From contig DAHO01000052.1 of NCBI GenBank assembly GCA_002498455.1, positions 1 to 25,139 on the forward strand: a stretch of DNA of 25,139 bases, read 5' to 3'. The translations under genes and the position numbers were made by a program. The stretch comes from Euryarchaeota archaeon UBA602 (lineage in GTDB: Archaea > Thermoplasmatota > Poseidoniia > Poseidoniales > Thalassarchaeaceae). Under the pieces are notes generated by a model. It saw only the letters and a program-made list of their open reading frames with translations. It was not told the origin of the DNA and searched no databases. This document shows positions 8,084 through 15,466 of this stretch, piece after piece. Numbering within the stretch: position 1 is the first letter of the stretch; each line of letters begins with the position of its first letter.

Positions 8084-8656
8084 TCAGGGTAAATAGTGCT
8101 TGAATTTATCAGGATTGACGGTTTTTTTCTCTGGGGTCATTTCGGGGTATCCAACTTTGAGGAAACCAATTATTCTCTCTTTTTGTTCATCAATTTCTAG
8201 ATGTTCGTATGTAGACGAATCACGAGTGATTGAGCCCGTACTCCACTGTGAACCAATTCCTAAATCCCATAGTGATAGGACCAGATTGTGCAAAGAGCAG
8301 ACAGTTGCTGCAAAATCCTCCTGTTCCCTGAATTGATCATTTGGAGACAGTTTGGAGGTAACTGCAATCATTATGGGAACATCTCTAATCTTTGAAATGG
8401 CTTTTCGTCCCGCTAAATCTTTGTCGAAATCTCCCTTTTTCTCAGCCTTTTCATGCGCCAATTCAACAACTCTGTCAAGTAATTTCTCCCTCGTTTCATG
8501 TCCTAAAACATAGAACTGCCACGGGAATGTGTGCTTGTGACAAGGTGCATTATTCGCAGCTGTGAAACCAATCTCCAAATCTGCTTCACTTACCGGCAGA
8601 TCAGAAAAACGGTAAATTGTTCTTCGACTATTGATGATGTCTTGTACTCTTGACAT
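8084..8656 (-). CDS. Nitroreductase family FMN oxidoreductase
   Basis: This 190-aa protein of the nitroreductase fold binds FMN as a homodimer and reduces nitro, enone or quinone compounds with NAD(P)H. Evidence is the N-terminal FMN-binding stretch SRRTIYRFSDLPV, AANNAPCHKHTFPWQFYVL, a central amphipathic region, LVLSLWDLGIGSQWSTG, and IIGFLKVGYPEM near the end. The ATG at 8656 is preferred over the ATG at 8662 because AGGA then sits six bases upstream. The coding region is noticeably AT-richer than most of the window (19 of 60 bases are G or C in 8161-8220), hinting at a different history. It is cotranscribed with a pterin dehydratase gene 8 bp upstream and the MDR gene downstream. The true substrate is not predictable. 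Confidence 0.88.
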   Translation of the reverse strand: MSRVQDIINSRRTIYRFSDLPVSEADLEIGFTAANNAPCHKHTFPWQFYVLGHETREKLLDRVVELAHEKAEKKGDFDKDLAGRKAISKIRDVPIMIAVTSKLSPNDQFREQEDFAATVCSLHNLVLSLWDLGIGSQWSTGSITRDSSTYEHLEIDEQKERIIGFLKVGYPEMTPEKKTVNPDKFKHYLP

Positions 8657-8664
8657 ATTCATTC

Positions 8665-8910
8665 CTAGCCCAGTTGATCAATACCCTCGCAAAGGCGCAA
8701 ATCACGGTCAGAAATCCCGTCGATATCATGACTCCAAGTTCGAATCAACACATGGCCCCAGGATAGGACAAATTCCGCATGATGATCCTGTGCTTCACAC
8801 ACTGCACCTGCACGATTGACAAAGTCGAGTGCAGTGGCAAAGTCAGGAAATACCCACTCACGCTCATAGTGGTGATTATCGATGAGTTTCCAATCTTCAT
8901 GTAGGGCCAA
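8665..8910 (-). CDS. phhB: Pterin-4a-carbinolamine dehydratase
   Basis: This small 81-aa PCD/DCoH-fold protein dehydrates 4a-hydroxytetrahydropterin, recycling the pterin cofactor. The family signature is visible: EAQDHHAEF carries the paired active-site histidines (H43, H44), followed by W51, HVLIRTWSHD with the third histidine (H61), and D70 in ISDRD. The family often has proline after HH; here it is alanine. The start is TTG at 8910, the only sensible in-frame start, 4 bp after the upstream stop. It is the second gene of the minus-strand unit from 9346. No aromatic amino acid hydroxylase gene is in view, so the pterin it serves is unknown. Confidence 0.85.
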   Translation of the reverse strand: MALHEDWKLIDNHHYEREWVFPDFATALDFVNRAGAVCEAQDHHAEFVLSWGHVLIRTWSHDIDGISDRDLRLCEGIDQLG

Positions 8911-8914
8911 TCAA

Positions 8915-9346
8915 TCAACCCCACAGATGGTCGTCATCAGTACCCTTGGTTTTCTTCTCAACATCTTCGTGAATCTTGGTTCGGCGCTTATGATCCTCAC
9001 GTTCGAATTGCAACAACTCTTCGTCGTCGATGTAGGCCGGGCGCATGTGAGCAACGAGTCTGACTTCAACAATTACATCTCGAGCAATGTAGCGATAGGT
9101 ACCATCCGTATCGAGAATCTCAATGCTCATCTTGTTGGTTCCAATCAATCGGCCTCGGACCCATTCTTGTGCATCATCAGGCAAAGAGCGTGCATCAAGC
9201 AGAACCTCGACCAAATCATCGCGTCGCATTCCGGCTCTTCGTCCAAGGAGAGGTCCGGTGAGAATGTCTTCGGAAACTTCGGGCTTACCAAGGGATTCCC
9301 ATATTGAAATGGCCCATTCAGGTAGGTTAGGAGATTGTTTACTCAT
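8915..9346 (-). CDS. Unknown protein with possible Sm-like beta barrel
   Basis: I do not recognise this 143-aa protein. The N-terminus (SKQSPNLPEWAISIWESLGKPE) looks helical. A middle segment ending in LLGRRAGMRRDDLVEVLL is basic. Then WVRGRLIGTNKMSIEIL followed by YRYIARDVIVEVRLV has the strand-turn-strand look of an Sm/Lsm or other small beta barrel. The end is charged (DHKRRTKIHEDVEKKTKG). The ATG at 9346 is chosen because the longer open frame overlaps NOG1 on the other strand. It heads the unit that continues into phhB 4 bp later, and it shares a 103-bp divergent promoter region with NOG1. The Sm-like idea is a weak structural guess. Confidence 0.72.
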   Translation of the reverse strand: MSKQSPNLPEWAISIWESLGKPEVSEDILTGPLLGRRAGMRRDDLVEVLLDARSLPDDAQEWVRGRLIGTNKMSIEILDTDGTYRYIARDVIVEVRLVAHMRPAYIDDEELLQFEREDHKRRTKIHEDVEKKTKGTDDDHLWG

Positions 9347-9400
9347 CGGAATCAAACTTGCCAATCGCCTCCCCCTCTTGAATCGATGGGTGTGTTCAAT

Positions 9401-9417
9401 CCTCTTGTTTGAAGAGG
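9401..9417. promoter_or_regulatory. Inverted repeat in the divergent NOG1 promoter region
   Basis: CCTCTT-GTTTG-AAGAGG is a perfect 6-bp inverted repeat with a 5-bp spacer, midway in the 103-bp gap between divergent starts. CCTCTTG also occurs as a direct repeat at 9374-9380. It could be an operator or a hairpin in either leader. No clear TATA box was recognised in the gap. Confidence 0.35.
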
Positions 9418-9449
9418 GATGGGTGACGCCGACCAGATGAGGGGAACCC

Positions 9450-10574
9450 ATGGTTTCGGTGGTTTGGCGCAGTATCCCCACGGTTTTGACCGTGGAAGAA
9501 TTGCTGGACAAGGCCTTCAGCAAAGCCAAGAAAGCCGGGGATGCAGTGGTCGACAAAGATCGGGTTTATCGCACGCGGAAGCAGATGACTCGAATGGTCG
9601 GTTCTGCCGGGGATTCCCTCTCAGCCACTCTCATGGAATGGGTTCGTCGTTGGCCAAGTCTAGACAAGATGTCTGAATTTGATGTCGCAATGGTTGAGGC
9701 TGCCGTTGGATGTGATGATTACCGGCAGAGTCTCGGTGCGTGTCAATGGGCGGCTCAGAAGTGTCTTGAAATCTCGCAACAGAACGCCAAAAAGTTACGA
9801 CGTATGGTGAATCTTCCTCCGATGCATGAAGCCCGTAGGGAGGCGTATGGTCGAATTTCCAGCATCATGGGGCGAATCGAGAAGAATCTCGATTTCTTGC
9901 GTGAAGCGAGGGATACCCTCAGGACATTGCCAATGATTGATTCAATGGAACCTTGTTTGGTGGTTGCTGGTGCCCCCAATGTCGGAAAATCTGCCCTGAT
10001 TGCTTCCATGTCTAGCGGGAAACCTGAAATCGCGGCTTACCCGTTTACAACTCGACAATTGCATGTTGGGCATTTCGAACACCGTCGAATGAAGTATCAA
10101 TTGGTCGATACACCTGGATTGCTCGACCGTCCAATGGAGGAACGAAATCAGATCGAAATGCAAGCGATTGCAGCTCTGGAGCATGTAGGTGACTTGTGTC
10201 TTTTCCTGATGGATCCTTCTGAAACTGGAGGGACGAGTATGGAGGAACAAACCAACTTGCTGAATGAAGTTGCAGAACTATTGCCACAGACACCTCTGAT
10301 TGTTATCGATGGCAAAGGAGATCTTCTGGACAGTATCAATCCAGATGAATGGAGTGAAGTCTGTGCATTGGAGCAAGCACTGATTGAAAATCCTGAGGGC
10401 TCCATTCCTGAAATGCGAAATCCAGAAACAGGTCACATGGTCATCAGTTCAACCGCTCCTGCGGGTATTGAGGCTCTACGTTTTGAAATCATCAATCGAA
10501 TTGGGCAGATGCGTAAAACTGATCCATTGGAGTTACCTGAACACTGGCATGTCAGGGACGATTCTGTTTACTAA
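9450..10574 (+). CDS. NOG1-family ribosome-assembly GTPase
   Basis: This 374-aa Obg-related GTPase of the NOG1 family is implicated in large ribosomal subunit maturation. The N-terminal helical domain starts with the characteristic IPTVLTVEELLDKAF. The G domain carries G1 GAPNVGKS (174-181), a threonine pair at 200-201 in AAYPFTTRQLHVG for G2, G3 DTPGLLDRP (220 onward) and an SSTAPAGIEAL G5-like segment. The G4 position at 288-291 reads GKGD rather than NKxD. The start ATG has GAGGGG about five bases upstream. The length is close to archaeal members and far shorter than the eukaryotic protein with its C-terminal extension. The TAA overlaps by 4 bp the stop of the 38-aa zinc ribbon gene on the other strand. 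Confidence 0.93.
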   Translation: MVSVVWRSIPTVLTVEELLDKAFSKAKKAGDAVVDKDRVYRTRKQMTRMVGSAGDSLSATLMEWVRRWPSLDKMSEFDVAMVEAAVGCDDYRQSLGACQWAAQKCLEISQQNAKKLRRMVNLPPMHEARREAYGRISSIMGRIEKNLDFLREARDTLRTLPMIDSMEPCLVVAGAPNVGKSALIASMSSGKPEIAAYPFTTRQLHVGHFEHRRMKYQLVDTPGLLDRPMEERNQIEMQAIAALEHVGDLCLFLMDPSETGGTSMEEQTNLLNEVAELLPQTPLIVIDGKGDLLDSINPDEWSEVCALEQALIENPEGSIPEMRNPETGHMVISSTAPAGIEALRFEIINRIGQMRKTDPLELPEHWHVRDDSVY

Positions 10575-10687
10575 AGTGTAAATGTTCGTCCACAACGAAC
10601 ACAGAAAACCTTGCGTTCACCCATCGCAGGCTCCAATCCACTAATGTCGATGGTGGCCCCACATCCAGCGCAGGTAAATTCGCTCAT
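10571..10687 (-). CDS. 38-aa zinc-ribbon protein
   Basis: This tiny gene reads from ATG (10687) to TAG and encodes two CxxC pairs: C6-x2-C9 in TCAGCG and C29-x2-C32 in FCVRCG, 19 residues apart. It ends RTFTL, as in many rubredoxin-like or RNA-polymerase-type ribbons. The regular CxxC spacing and full reading frame argue that it is real. It may bind zinc and act as a minimal ribbon partner of a larger protein; no function is known to me. It lies 43 bp downstream of the two-TM protein on the same strand, and its stop overlaps that of NOG1. Confidence 0.75.
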   Translation of the reverse strand: MSEFTCAGCGATIDISGLEPAMGERKVFCVRCGRTFTL

Positions 10688-10730
10688 ACACCCGCCACTT
10701 CCATTCAGTTCTTGAAAGCCACGGAGAGGG

Positions 10731-11306
10731 TCATTCCTTACGTTTGGTTAAGCCGGGGAACGCCATGTGGACTCCAGACAAACAGAGGGTCATTCCACCG
10801 ACTGCAAGAAGAACTTCAACCCAAGTTGCAAGATGTACTGACCAATCGGTTTCGATGGCATTGTCCTGCAATTGAGTCGACCCTTGATCTCCACCTGTAA
10901 CAAATCGAAGGCTCCCAGGTTCCAAACTCAGATGGATTGGGCCGTCATGATCGGGCCCACCCGCCAAAAATTCGTAATCTGATGCTGTGCAATTGGTCAG
11001 TCCTGAATCTCCAGGGGGACATGAATCCGCATACCTAGAATCGACAACGCCAATCCAAGACTGATCGTCCATTTCTATCTGAATCTCTAGTTTGACGTCC
11101 AGTAGCAAGAAGGCAGACGGGACCCCCAAATCACTTTGCGACATGCCCGTGGGACACCCCTCCTGCGGTGTTGGGCAAGGAATAGCAGGAATTTCATCGT
11201 CAATGGTTCCAGAAGCAAAACCAAACATCGAGACCAAGACTAGTAACAGACAAATCGATCCCGTAGCAAAGGGTAGGACGGAGAACACCCTGACCATGAC
11301 CGACAT
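10731..11306 (-). CDS. Two-TM protein with extracytoplasmic domain, unknown
   Basis: This is a 191-aa unrecognised protein. Hydrophobic helices lie at about residues 9-32 (signal anchor) and 158-182. Between them is a ~125-residue hydrophilic domain containing several cysteines (CPTPQEGCPTG, SCPPGDSGLTNC) and acidic residues, suggesting a disulfide-stabilised extracellular loop. The C-terminus is short and basic (LTKRKE, inside). The ATG at 11306 has the strong Shine-Dalgarno-like GGGAGG within the end of the upstream gene, so translation is probably coupled to the DUF2116-like gene 3 bp before it. It belongs to the pyrH unit by position only. Confidence 0.82.
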   Translation of the reverse strand: MSVMVRVFSVLPFATGSICLLLVLVSMFGFASGTIDDEIPAIPCPTPQEGCPTGMSQSDLGVPSAFLLLDVKLEIQIEMDDQSWIGVVDSRYADSCPPGDSGLTNCTASDYEFLAGGPDHDGPIHLSLEPGSLRFVTGGDQGSTQLQDNAIETDWSVHLATWVEVLLAVGGMTLCLSGVHMAFPGLTKRKE

Positions 11307-11309
11307 GAT

Positions 11310-11630
11310 TTACCCTCCCATGACGATTTGAAGCGCAAACGCTCCGACCATGATGCCCGGTGCAACATACAACAGGATATTCCAGCGTTTGCGTTGCCGT
11401 TCTCGACTCGCATATTCCTCCTCACACTTTGTTTCTCCACAAATGGGAGGGTCTCTTTTCAATGAAATCGGGCATTGACAAACAGTGCAATGGCGATGAG
11501 GTGCAACATAGGCATTCGAGCTTGCGGATTTAGGTAGACCAGTTTTGCCACCTTTTCTCTTCTGCTCCCCACGTTTCGCCATTTCGGCATTGGCGCGGAT
11601 TTGATCTGCGAGCTTTTCCTTGTTGGCCAT
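11310..11630 (-). CDS. DUF2116-like zinc-ribbon protein with one TM helix
   Basis: This 106-aa protein has a basic N-terminal helix (KEKLADQIRANAEMAKRG, then a Lys/Gly-rich stretch). A cysteine cluster follows (C48, C51, C53, C64, C69 in HRHCTVCQCP ... PPICGETKCEEEY), then a single C-terminal hydrophobic helix at about 85-104. The HCxxC ... C-x4-CEEE pattern plus terminal membrane helix fits the archaeal DUF2116 family of small membrane-associated zinc ribbons. Function is unknown. Its ATG immediately follows the pyrH stop (TAAATG), with GAGGTG inside the last pyrH codons, so the two are translationally coupled. I put moderate trust in the family name and more in the architecture. Confidence 0.82.
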   Translation of the reverse strand: MANKEKLADQIRANAEMAKRGEQKRKGGKTGLPKSASSNAYVAPHRHCTVCQCPISLKRDPPICGETKCEEEYASRERQRKRWNILLYVAPGIMVGAFALQIVMGG

Positions 11631-12329
11631 TTAATCCACCTCAACATGTGTTCCAATGAAGGAGTTGCCGGCTAGAGCATTGGCGATTCGCTCAATATCG
11701 CGCCCATCAAGGACAGCTAAGGGCAGATGGTGATCGATTGCAGCTTGGACTCCAATGGGGTCGATGACTCCCGAACCACCGGCTTGTCCATGGATCGGTG
11801 GGCCTACAATTTGCTGCAATTCAGAAAGTGTCATCTTCTCTATAGACTGTGCACTTGGGTCACTTCTGGGATCTGATGTATAGACATGGCTTACATTGGT
11901 GGCAATCAGACACTGTGCGGCTCCACACTCAATTGCCAAGCGAATGGCAACGTTATCTGTCGTGTGTCCAGGGCGCGTTCCACCCATGACCACCACCTGA
12001 TGGTTTTGCAGACCGCGTGCGGCTGAAGAGACATCGGAAGGGATGCCGACGCAGACGTCGACACCCGCGCCCTGCAATACTTGGGCGACGATAGCTGCAT
12101 TGAGGCGAGTTGCAGCAATGCCAATTTCATCCAATGAGGCGATGTCATCGACAACAGGCTTGGCCAATTCAATGGCTTCCCGAGCCGGTGCGCCACCGCC
12201 GACAACGATTCCAACTGGGTTTTCACACTGCGAAATTAGGTTGGCTAGAGCCGAAAGCCATGCATGTCGTTTGCTTTCTTCTGGGCGAAGTAAACTACCG
12301 CCTAGGGCCAAGACAACAGGGTCCGCCAT
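11631..12329 (-). CDS. pyrH: Archaeal-type UMP kinase
   Basis: This 232-aa amino-acid-kinase-fold enzyme phosphorylates UMP to UDP. Motifs are VLALGGSLLRPEE at the N-terminus (phosphate-binding Gly-Gly-Ser), GIVVGGGAPAREAIELA, the MGGTRPGHTTDNVAIRLA nucleotide-binding segment, and NVSHVYTSDPRSDPSAQ with the lysine-free archaeal-like loop. A late GGSGVIDPIGVQAA segment is also present. The ATG at 12329 gives the short N-terminus typical of the family, with GAGGTG close upstream; an in-frame ATG at 12356 is the alternative. It leads a minus-strand unit with the DUF2116-like and two-TM genes, and is divergent from prf1. Together with carB and dut it gives the window three nucleotide-metabolism genes, though not in one operon. 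Confidence 0.93.
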   Translation of the reverse strand: MADPVVLALGGSLLRPEESKRHAWLSALANLISQCENPVGIVVGGGAPAREAIELAKPVVDDIASLDEIGIAATRLNAAIVAQVLQGAGVDVCVGIPSDVSSAARGLQNHQVVVMGGTRPGHTTDNVAIRLAIECGAAQCLIATNVSHVYTSDPRSDPSAQSIEKMTLSELQQIVGPPIHGQAGGSGVIDPIGVQAAIDHHLPLAVLDGRDIERIANALAGNSFIGTHVEVD

Positions 12330-12365
12330 CGACACCTCGTACAGCCGACGCTTCATGACACCTTC

Positions 12366-12393
12366 CCTTCCTGGCGGCTACGCCGCCGGAAGG
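12366..12393. promoter_or_regulatory. GC-rich hairpin between pyrH and prf1
   Basis: CCTTCC-(T)-GGCGGC-TAC-GCCGCC-GGAAGG forms a 12-bp stem with one bulged T and a 3-base loop. It lies in the gap between divergent pyrH and prf1. It may be a palindromic repeat element, a regulator site, or a leader hairpin. No second copy was noticed in the window. Confidence 0.55.
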
Positions 12394-12434
12394 ATTGATG
12401 AAGTCCAAGTCACCGGCGAGGTTGAGGAAGCGCG

Positions 12435-13688
12435 ATGTCCGACGATCTCGAGATGCAGCAGCGCCGCCTCAAAGCCAAGAATGCTCTAGATGATTTATCG
12501 GGGATGCGAGGCATGGGAACTGAACTCGTGACTCTCATTATTCCGCCAGATAAAGCCATTCACGATGTCCGACAACAATTGGCTCAAGAAATAGGCCAAG
12601 CCTCCAATATCAAGTCAAAGCAAACCAAGAAACACGTATCCGATGCCATCGAATCTGCAGCCTCTGCTATCAACAACATGCGAGAAACCCCGCAACATGG
12701 GATTGCAATTTTCACTGGCCATGTGATTGTGGGCAATAACAAAACTCGGATGACTACGATTGTACTGGATGATCCTCCTGAGCCATTCCGCTCTTTCCGC
12801 TATCGCTGTGATAGTACGTTTGAAGTGACACAATTGGAAGACATGCTCATCGACAAGACCTGTTACGGTATTTTTGTCATTGACAGAGGTGAAGCAGCTT
12901 ACGGTCTGGCCAGTGGGAAATCGGTTCATTGTCAGGAAGAGATGCAGTCCAACATCATGGGTAAACACCGGCAAGGTGGTCAGTCTGCACAGCGTTTCGA
13001 GCGATTAATTGAAGAGCATGCACATAAGTTTTTCAAGCGAGCAGCAGAGCATGCAAGTGATTACTGGCTTGGTATGATTGAGAATATGGAAGGTATCATC
13101 ATCGGGGGCCCTGGTGCAACCAAAGATCAAGTATTGAAGGGCGAATTCTTCCATCACGAAATTGCCAAAATAGTTCGGAAACCAACCTTTGATGTGGGCT
13201 ATTCAAACGAATCGGGTCTGCGAGAATTGGTGCAGAGAGCGGGCGGATTGATGCATGAAATTGAATTGGATGCGGAGCGACAACTTGTGGACCAATTCCT
13301 CGCCGAAATCATGAAACAACATCCCAAAGCCACCTATGGTGAGATGATGATTCGAAGTGCGCTTGAGCAGGGTGCCGTCGACACTCTTCTACTCTCTGAA
13401 GGGTTGCGAAAGGTTCGACAAGCCTACACTTGTAGACAATGTCAGCATGGTTGGCAAATTACGACTGACCGATTGGTTGAAATTCCAAATTGTCCGTCCT
13501 GTAATGCAGCCTCAGATCAAGTCCGTGAAGACCCCGACAATACAATCTCGCTCATGGACGAACTCACGACCCTTGCCGGCCATTCTTCTAGTAAAGTCAA
13601 ACTCATCTCAATGGACACCGAAGAAGGTGCCACTTTGATGGAGGCATTTGCTGGATTGGGTGCACTATTGCGCTATCCTTGGAGTTGA
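12435..13688 (+). CDS. prf1: Peptide chain release factor aRF1
   Basis: This 417-aa class I release factor recognises all three stop codons and triggers peptide release. All diagnostic elements are intact: NIKS at 58-61 and YRCDSTF at 123-129 in the decoding domain, GGQ at 181-183 in GKHRQGGQSAQRFERL, and a C-terminal domain with a CRQC ... CPSC zinc-ribbon insertion. Length matches archaeal aRF1 (~415). GAGG lies just upstream of the ATG. argS begins 4 bp after the stop, so both translation genes are probably on one transcript. It is divergent from pyrH across the hairpin-containing gap. Confidence 0.97.
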   Translation: MSDDLEMQQRRLKAKNALDDLSGMRGMGTELVTLIIPPDKAIHDVRQQLAQEIGQASNIKSKQTKKHVSDAIESAASAINNMRETPQHGIAIFTGHVIVGNNKTRMTTIVLDDPPEPFRSFRYRCDSTFEVTQLEDMLIDKTCYGIFVIDRGEAAYGLASGKSVHCQEEMQSNIMGKHRQGGQSAQRFERLIEEHAHKFFKRAAEHASDYWLGMIENMEGIIIGGPGATKDQVLKGEFFHHEIAKIVRKPTFDVGYSNESGLRELVQRAGGLMHEIELDAERQLVDQFLAEIMKQHPKATYGEMMIRSALEQGAVDTLLLSEGLRKVRQAYTCRQCQHGWQITTDRLVEIPNCPSCNAASDQVREDPDNTISLMDELTTLAGHSSSKVKLISMDTEEGATLMEAFAGLGALLRYPWS

Positions 13689-13692
13689 AAGT

Positions 13693-15411
13693 ATGCAGGC
13701 GATGATTGACGCAGTTCTTCCTTCCATGGAGAAAGCCGTGCAAGATGTCGGCATCCAAGGTGATTTTTGGCGAAACATGCTATCTCGTTCAAAAGAAGCA
13801 AGCCAAGGAGATCTCGCCTTGCCTTGTTTCCCTTTCGCCAAACAACTCGGGTGTTCACCCAATGAAGTGGCACAGAAAATTGCTGATGCCCTTGAATTGG
13901 AAATCGGAGAGGCGATTGCGGTGGGGCCTTATGTCAACATTCGTGCCTCAATCACTTGGCTTGCAAATCAAATCCATCAGGTGCCAGAATCGAAAGGCTC
14001 GATTCTTATCGAGCACACCTCTGCCAACCCCAATGGTCCTTTCCATGTGGGTCGTGCGAGGAATGCGGTATTGGGCGATACCTTCGTACGAATGCACAGG
14101 GCTGCCGGCTACGATGTTACTGCCGAATACTATGTCGATGACATGGGCAAGCAAGTGGGTATCCTTTGCTGGGCCCTAGAGAATCTCGATGAAGGGCGAG
14201 TTCATGCATTGTTGGAAGAGGGTGGAATCTCGTCTGAAACCTCTCCACATTCAGGCAAACAAGACCATGCCCGTGTGCTTTGGTATCAGGCTGCGAATTT
14301 ACTGAAGGCAAAGGATGCATCGGTCGATGCCGGAGTCACCGAATTGGTTCAATTGAGTGAAGAAGCCGATGAGGATATTCTAGATCGATTTGAGTCGGCT
14401 TACCAGCCTGTGCTGGATGGCATGCTTGACACACTGGGTCGGATGGGGATTCGTTTTGATTCCTTCACCAAGGAATCACGCTTCATCGTCGATGGCAGCG
14501 TCGAGACACTGATGGGGCAATTGCAATCCTCTGAACTGCATGGTGTTGCCGAAAATGGTGCCCACTATCTTGAATTGGAAAGCAAGGGTGTCAAAGGTAA
14601 ATCCACACAGTTCTTCTATCGCAGGGGGGATGGAAGTAGTTTGTATGCGACAAGAGACTTGGCTTATCACGAATACAAATGGACACAATCAGACCGCCTG
14701 TTGAACATCCTAGGTGAAGATCACAAGTTGCAATCAAAACAAGTTGGAATCGCCTTGGAAGAATTGAACATTCAACCTCCCGAAGTCGTATTTTACGCCT
14801 TCACAAAACTGGCGGATGGGAAGATGAGTACCCGCAGAGGAAACGTCGTCTATATGGACGATCTACTCGATGAAGCCAGATCTCGTGCCCTTGAAACGGT
14901 TCGAGAGAGTAAGCCCGATTTGTCCGAGGAAAAACTGTTGCAGATAGCTGAAGCGGTCGGGATTAGCGCTACCCGCTTTAACATCGCTAGAATCTCTCCT
15001 GAGAAGGGCATTACTTTCCGTTGGTCGGATGCTTTGAGTCTGGAAGCCGACAGTGCTCCTTTCATCATGTACAGTTATGCTCGGGCCTGTTCGATTCAAA
15101 GGAAAGCAGGTGAAGTGGATGCTGGATTTGTTCTCAATCCTGAATTACTGGATGGTACAGCAGCCGATTTGATTCGTCGCTTGGCTTACATGAATGATGA
15201 ATTGCAAACAGCAATTGATTCTCGCTCCCCCCACATGTTCTGCGCATGGTTGAGCGCTTTAGCGGTGGATTACAACCGATTCTATCGTGACAATTACGTG
15301 ATTGATGATAATGGTGTCAATACGCAGAATCTCTACATTAGCGAATTGGCACGCGAACACTTGCGGCGTGGTTGTGAAGCGGTGGGCATCATCCCCATCG
15401 AAGAAATGTGA
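13693..15411 (+). CDS. argS: Arginyl-tRNA synthetase
   Basis: This 572-aa class I synthetase charges tRNA-Arg. The N-terminal additive domain ends in GPYVNIRAS. The catalytic core begins with IEHTSANPNGPFHVGRARNA, which holds the HIGH-equivalent HVGR. YYVDDMGKQVG follows. GEDHKLQSKQVG and the DGKMSTRRGNVV loop (KMSTR at about 377) mark the nucleotide site, and the C-terminal anticodon-binding helical domain ends in REHLRRGCEAVGI. The ATG at 13693 is chosen; the longer open frame overlaps the prf1 end. GGAG sits 8 bases upstream, inside the last codons of prf1, so coupling is likely. Nothing looks degenerate here, unlike the LysRS-like gene. Confidence 0.96.
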   Translation: MQAMIDAVLPSMEKAVQDVGIQGDFWRNMLSRSKEASQGDLALPCFPFAKQLGCSPNEVAQKIADALELEIGEAIAVGPYVNIRASITWLANQIHQVPESKGSILIEHTSANPNGPFHVGRARNAVLGDTFVRMHRAAGYDVTAEYYVDDMGKQVGILCWALENLDEGRVHALLEEGGISSETSPHSGKQDHARVLWYQAANLLKAKDASVDAGVTELVQLSEEADEDILDRFESAYQPVLDGMLDTLGRMGIRFDSFTKESRFIVDGSVETLMGQLQSSELHGVAENGAHYLELESKGVKGKSTQFFYRRGDGSSLYATRDLAYHEYKWTQSDRLLNILGEDHKLQSKQVGIALEELNIQPPEVVFYAFTKLADGKMSTRRGNVVYMDDLLDEARSRALETVRESKPDLSEEKLLQIAEAVGISATRFNIARISPEKGITFRWSDALSLEADSAPFIMYSYARACSIQRKAGEVDAGFVLNPELLDGTAADLIRRLAYMNDELQTAIDSRSPHMFCAWLSALAVDYNRFYRDNYVIDDNGVNTQNLYISELAREHLRRGCEAVGIIPIEEM

Positions 15412-15466
15412 TTGTAATTTACTCCGAAAGGGTAAGTTTTTGGGAATACTGAACAACGGTTCCCCG

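Noticed and set aside
13648..13692. Earlier argS start overlapping prf1
   Set aside because: The ArgS N-terminus and a GGAG ribosome site both fit the ATG at 13693.
15302..15466. Upstream extension of the membrane protein into argS
   Set aside because: The translation is non-hydrophobic and lies wholly within the argS end; the hydrophobic protein fits the ATG at 15467.
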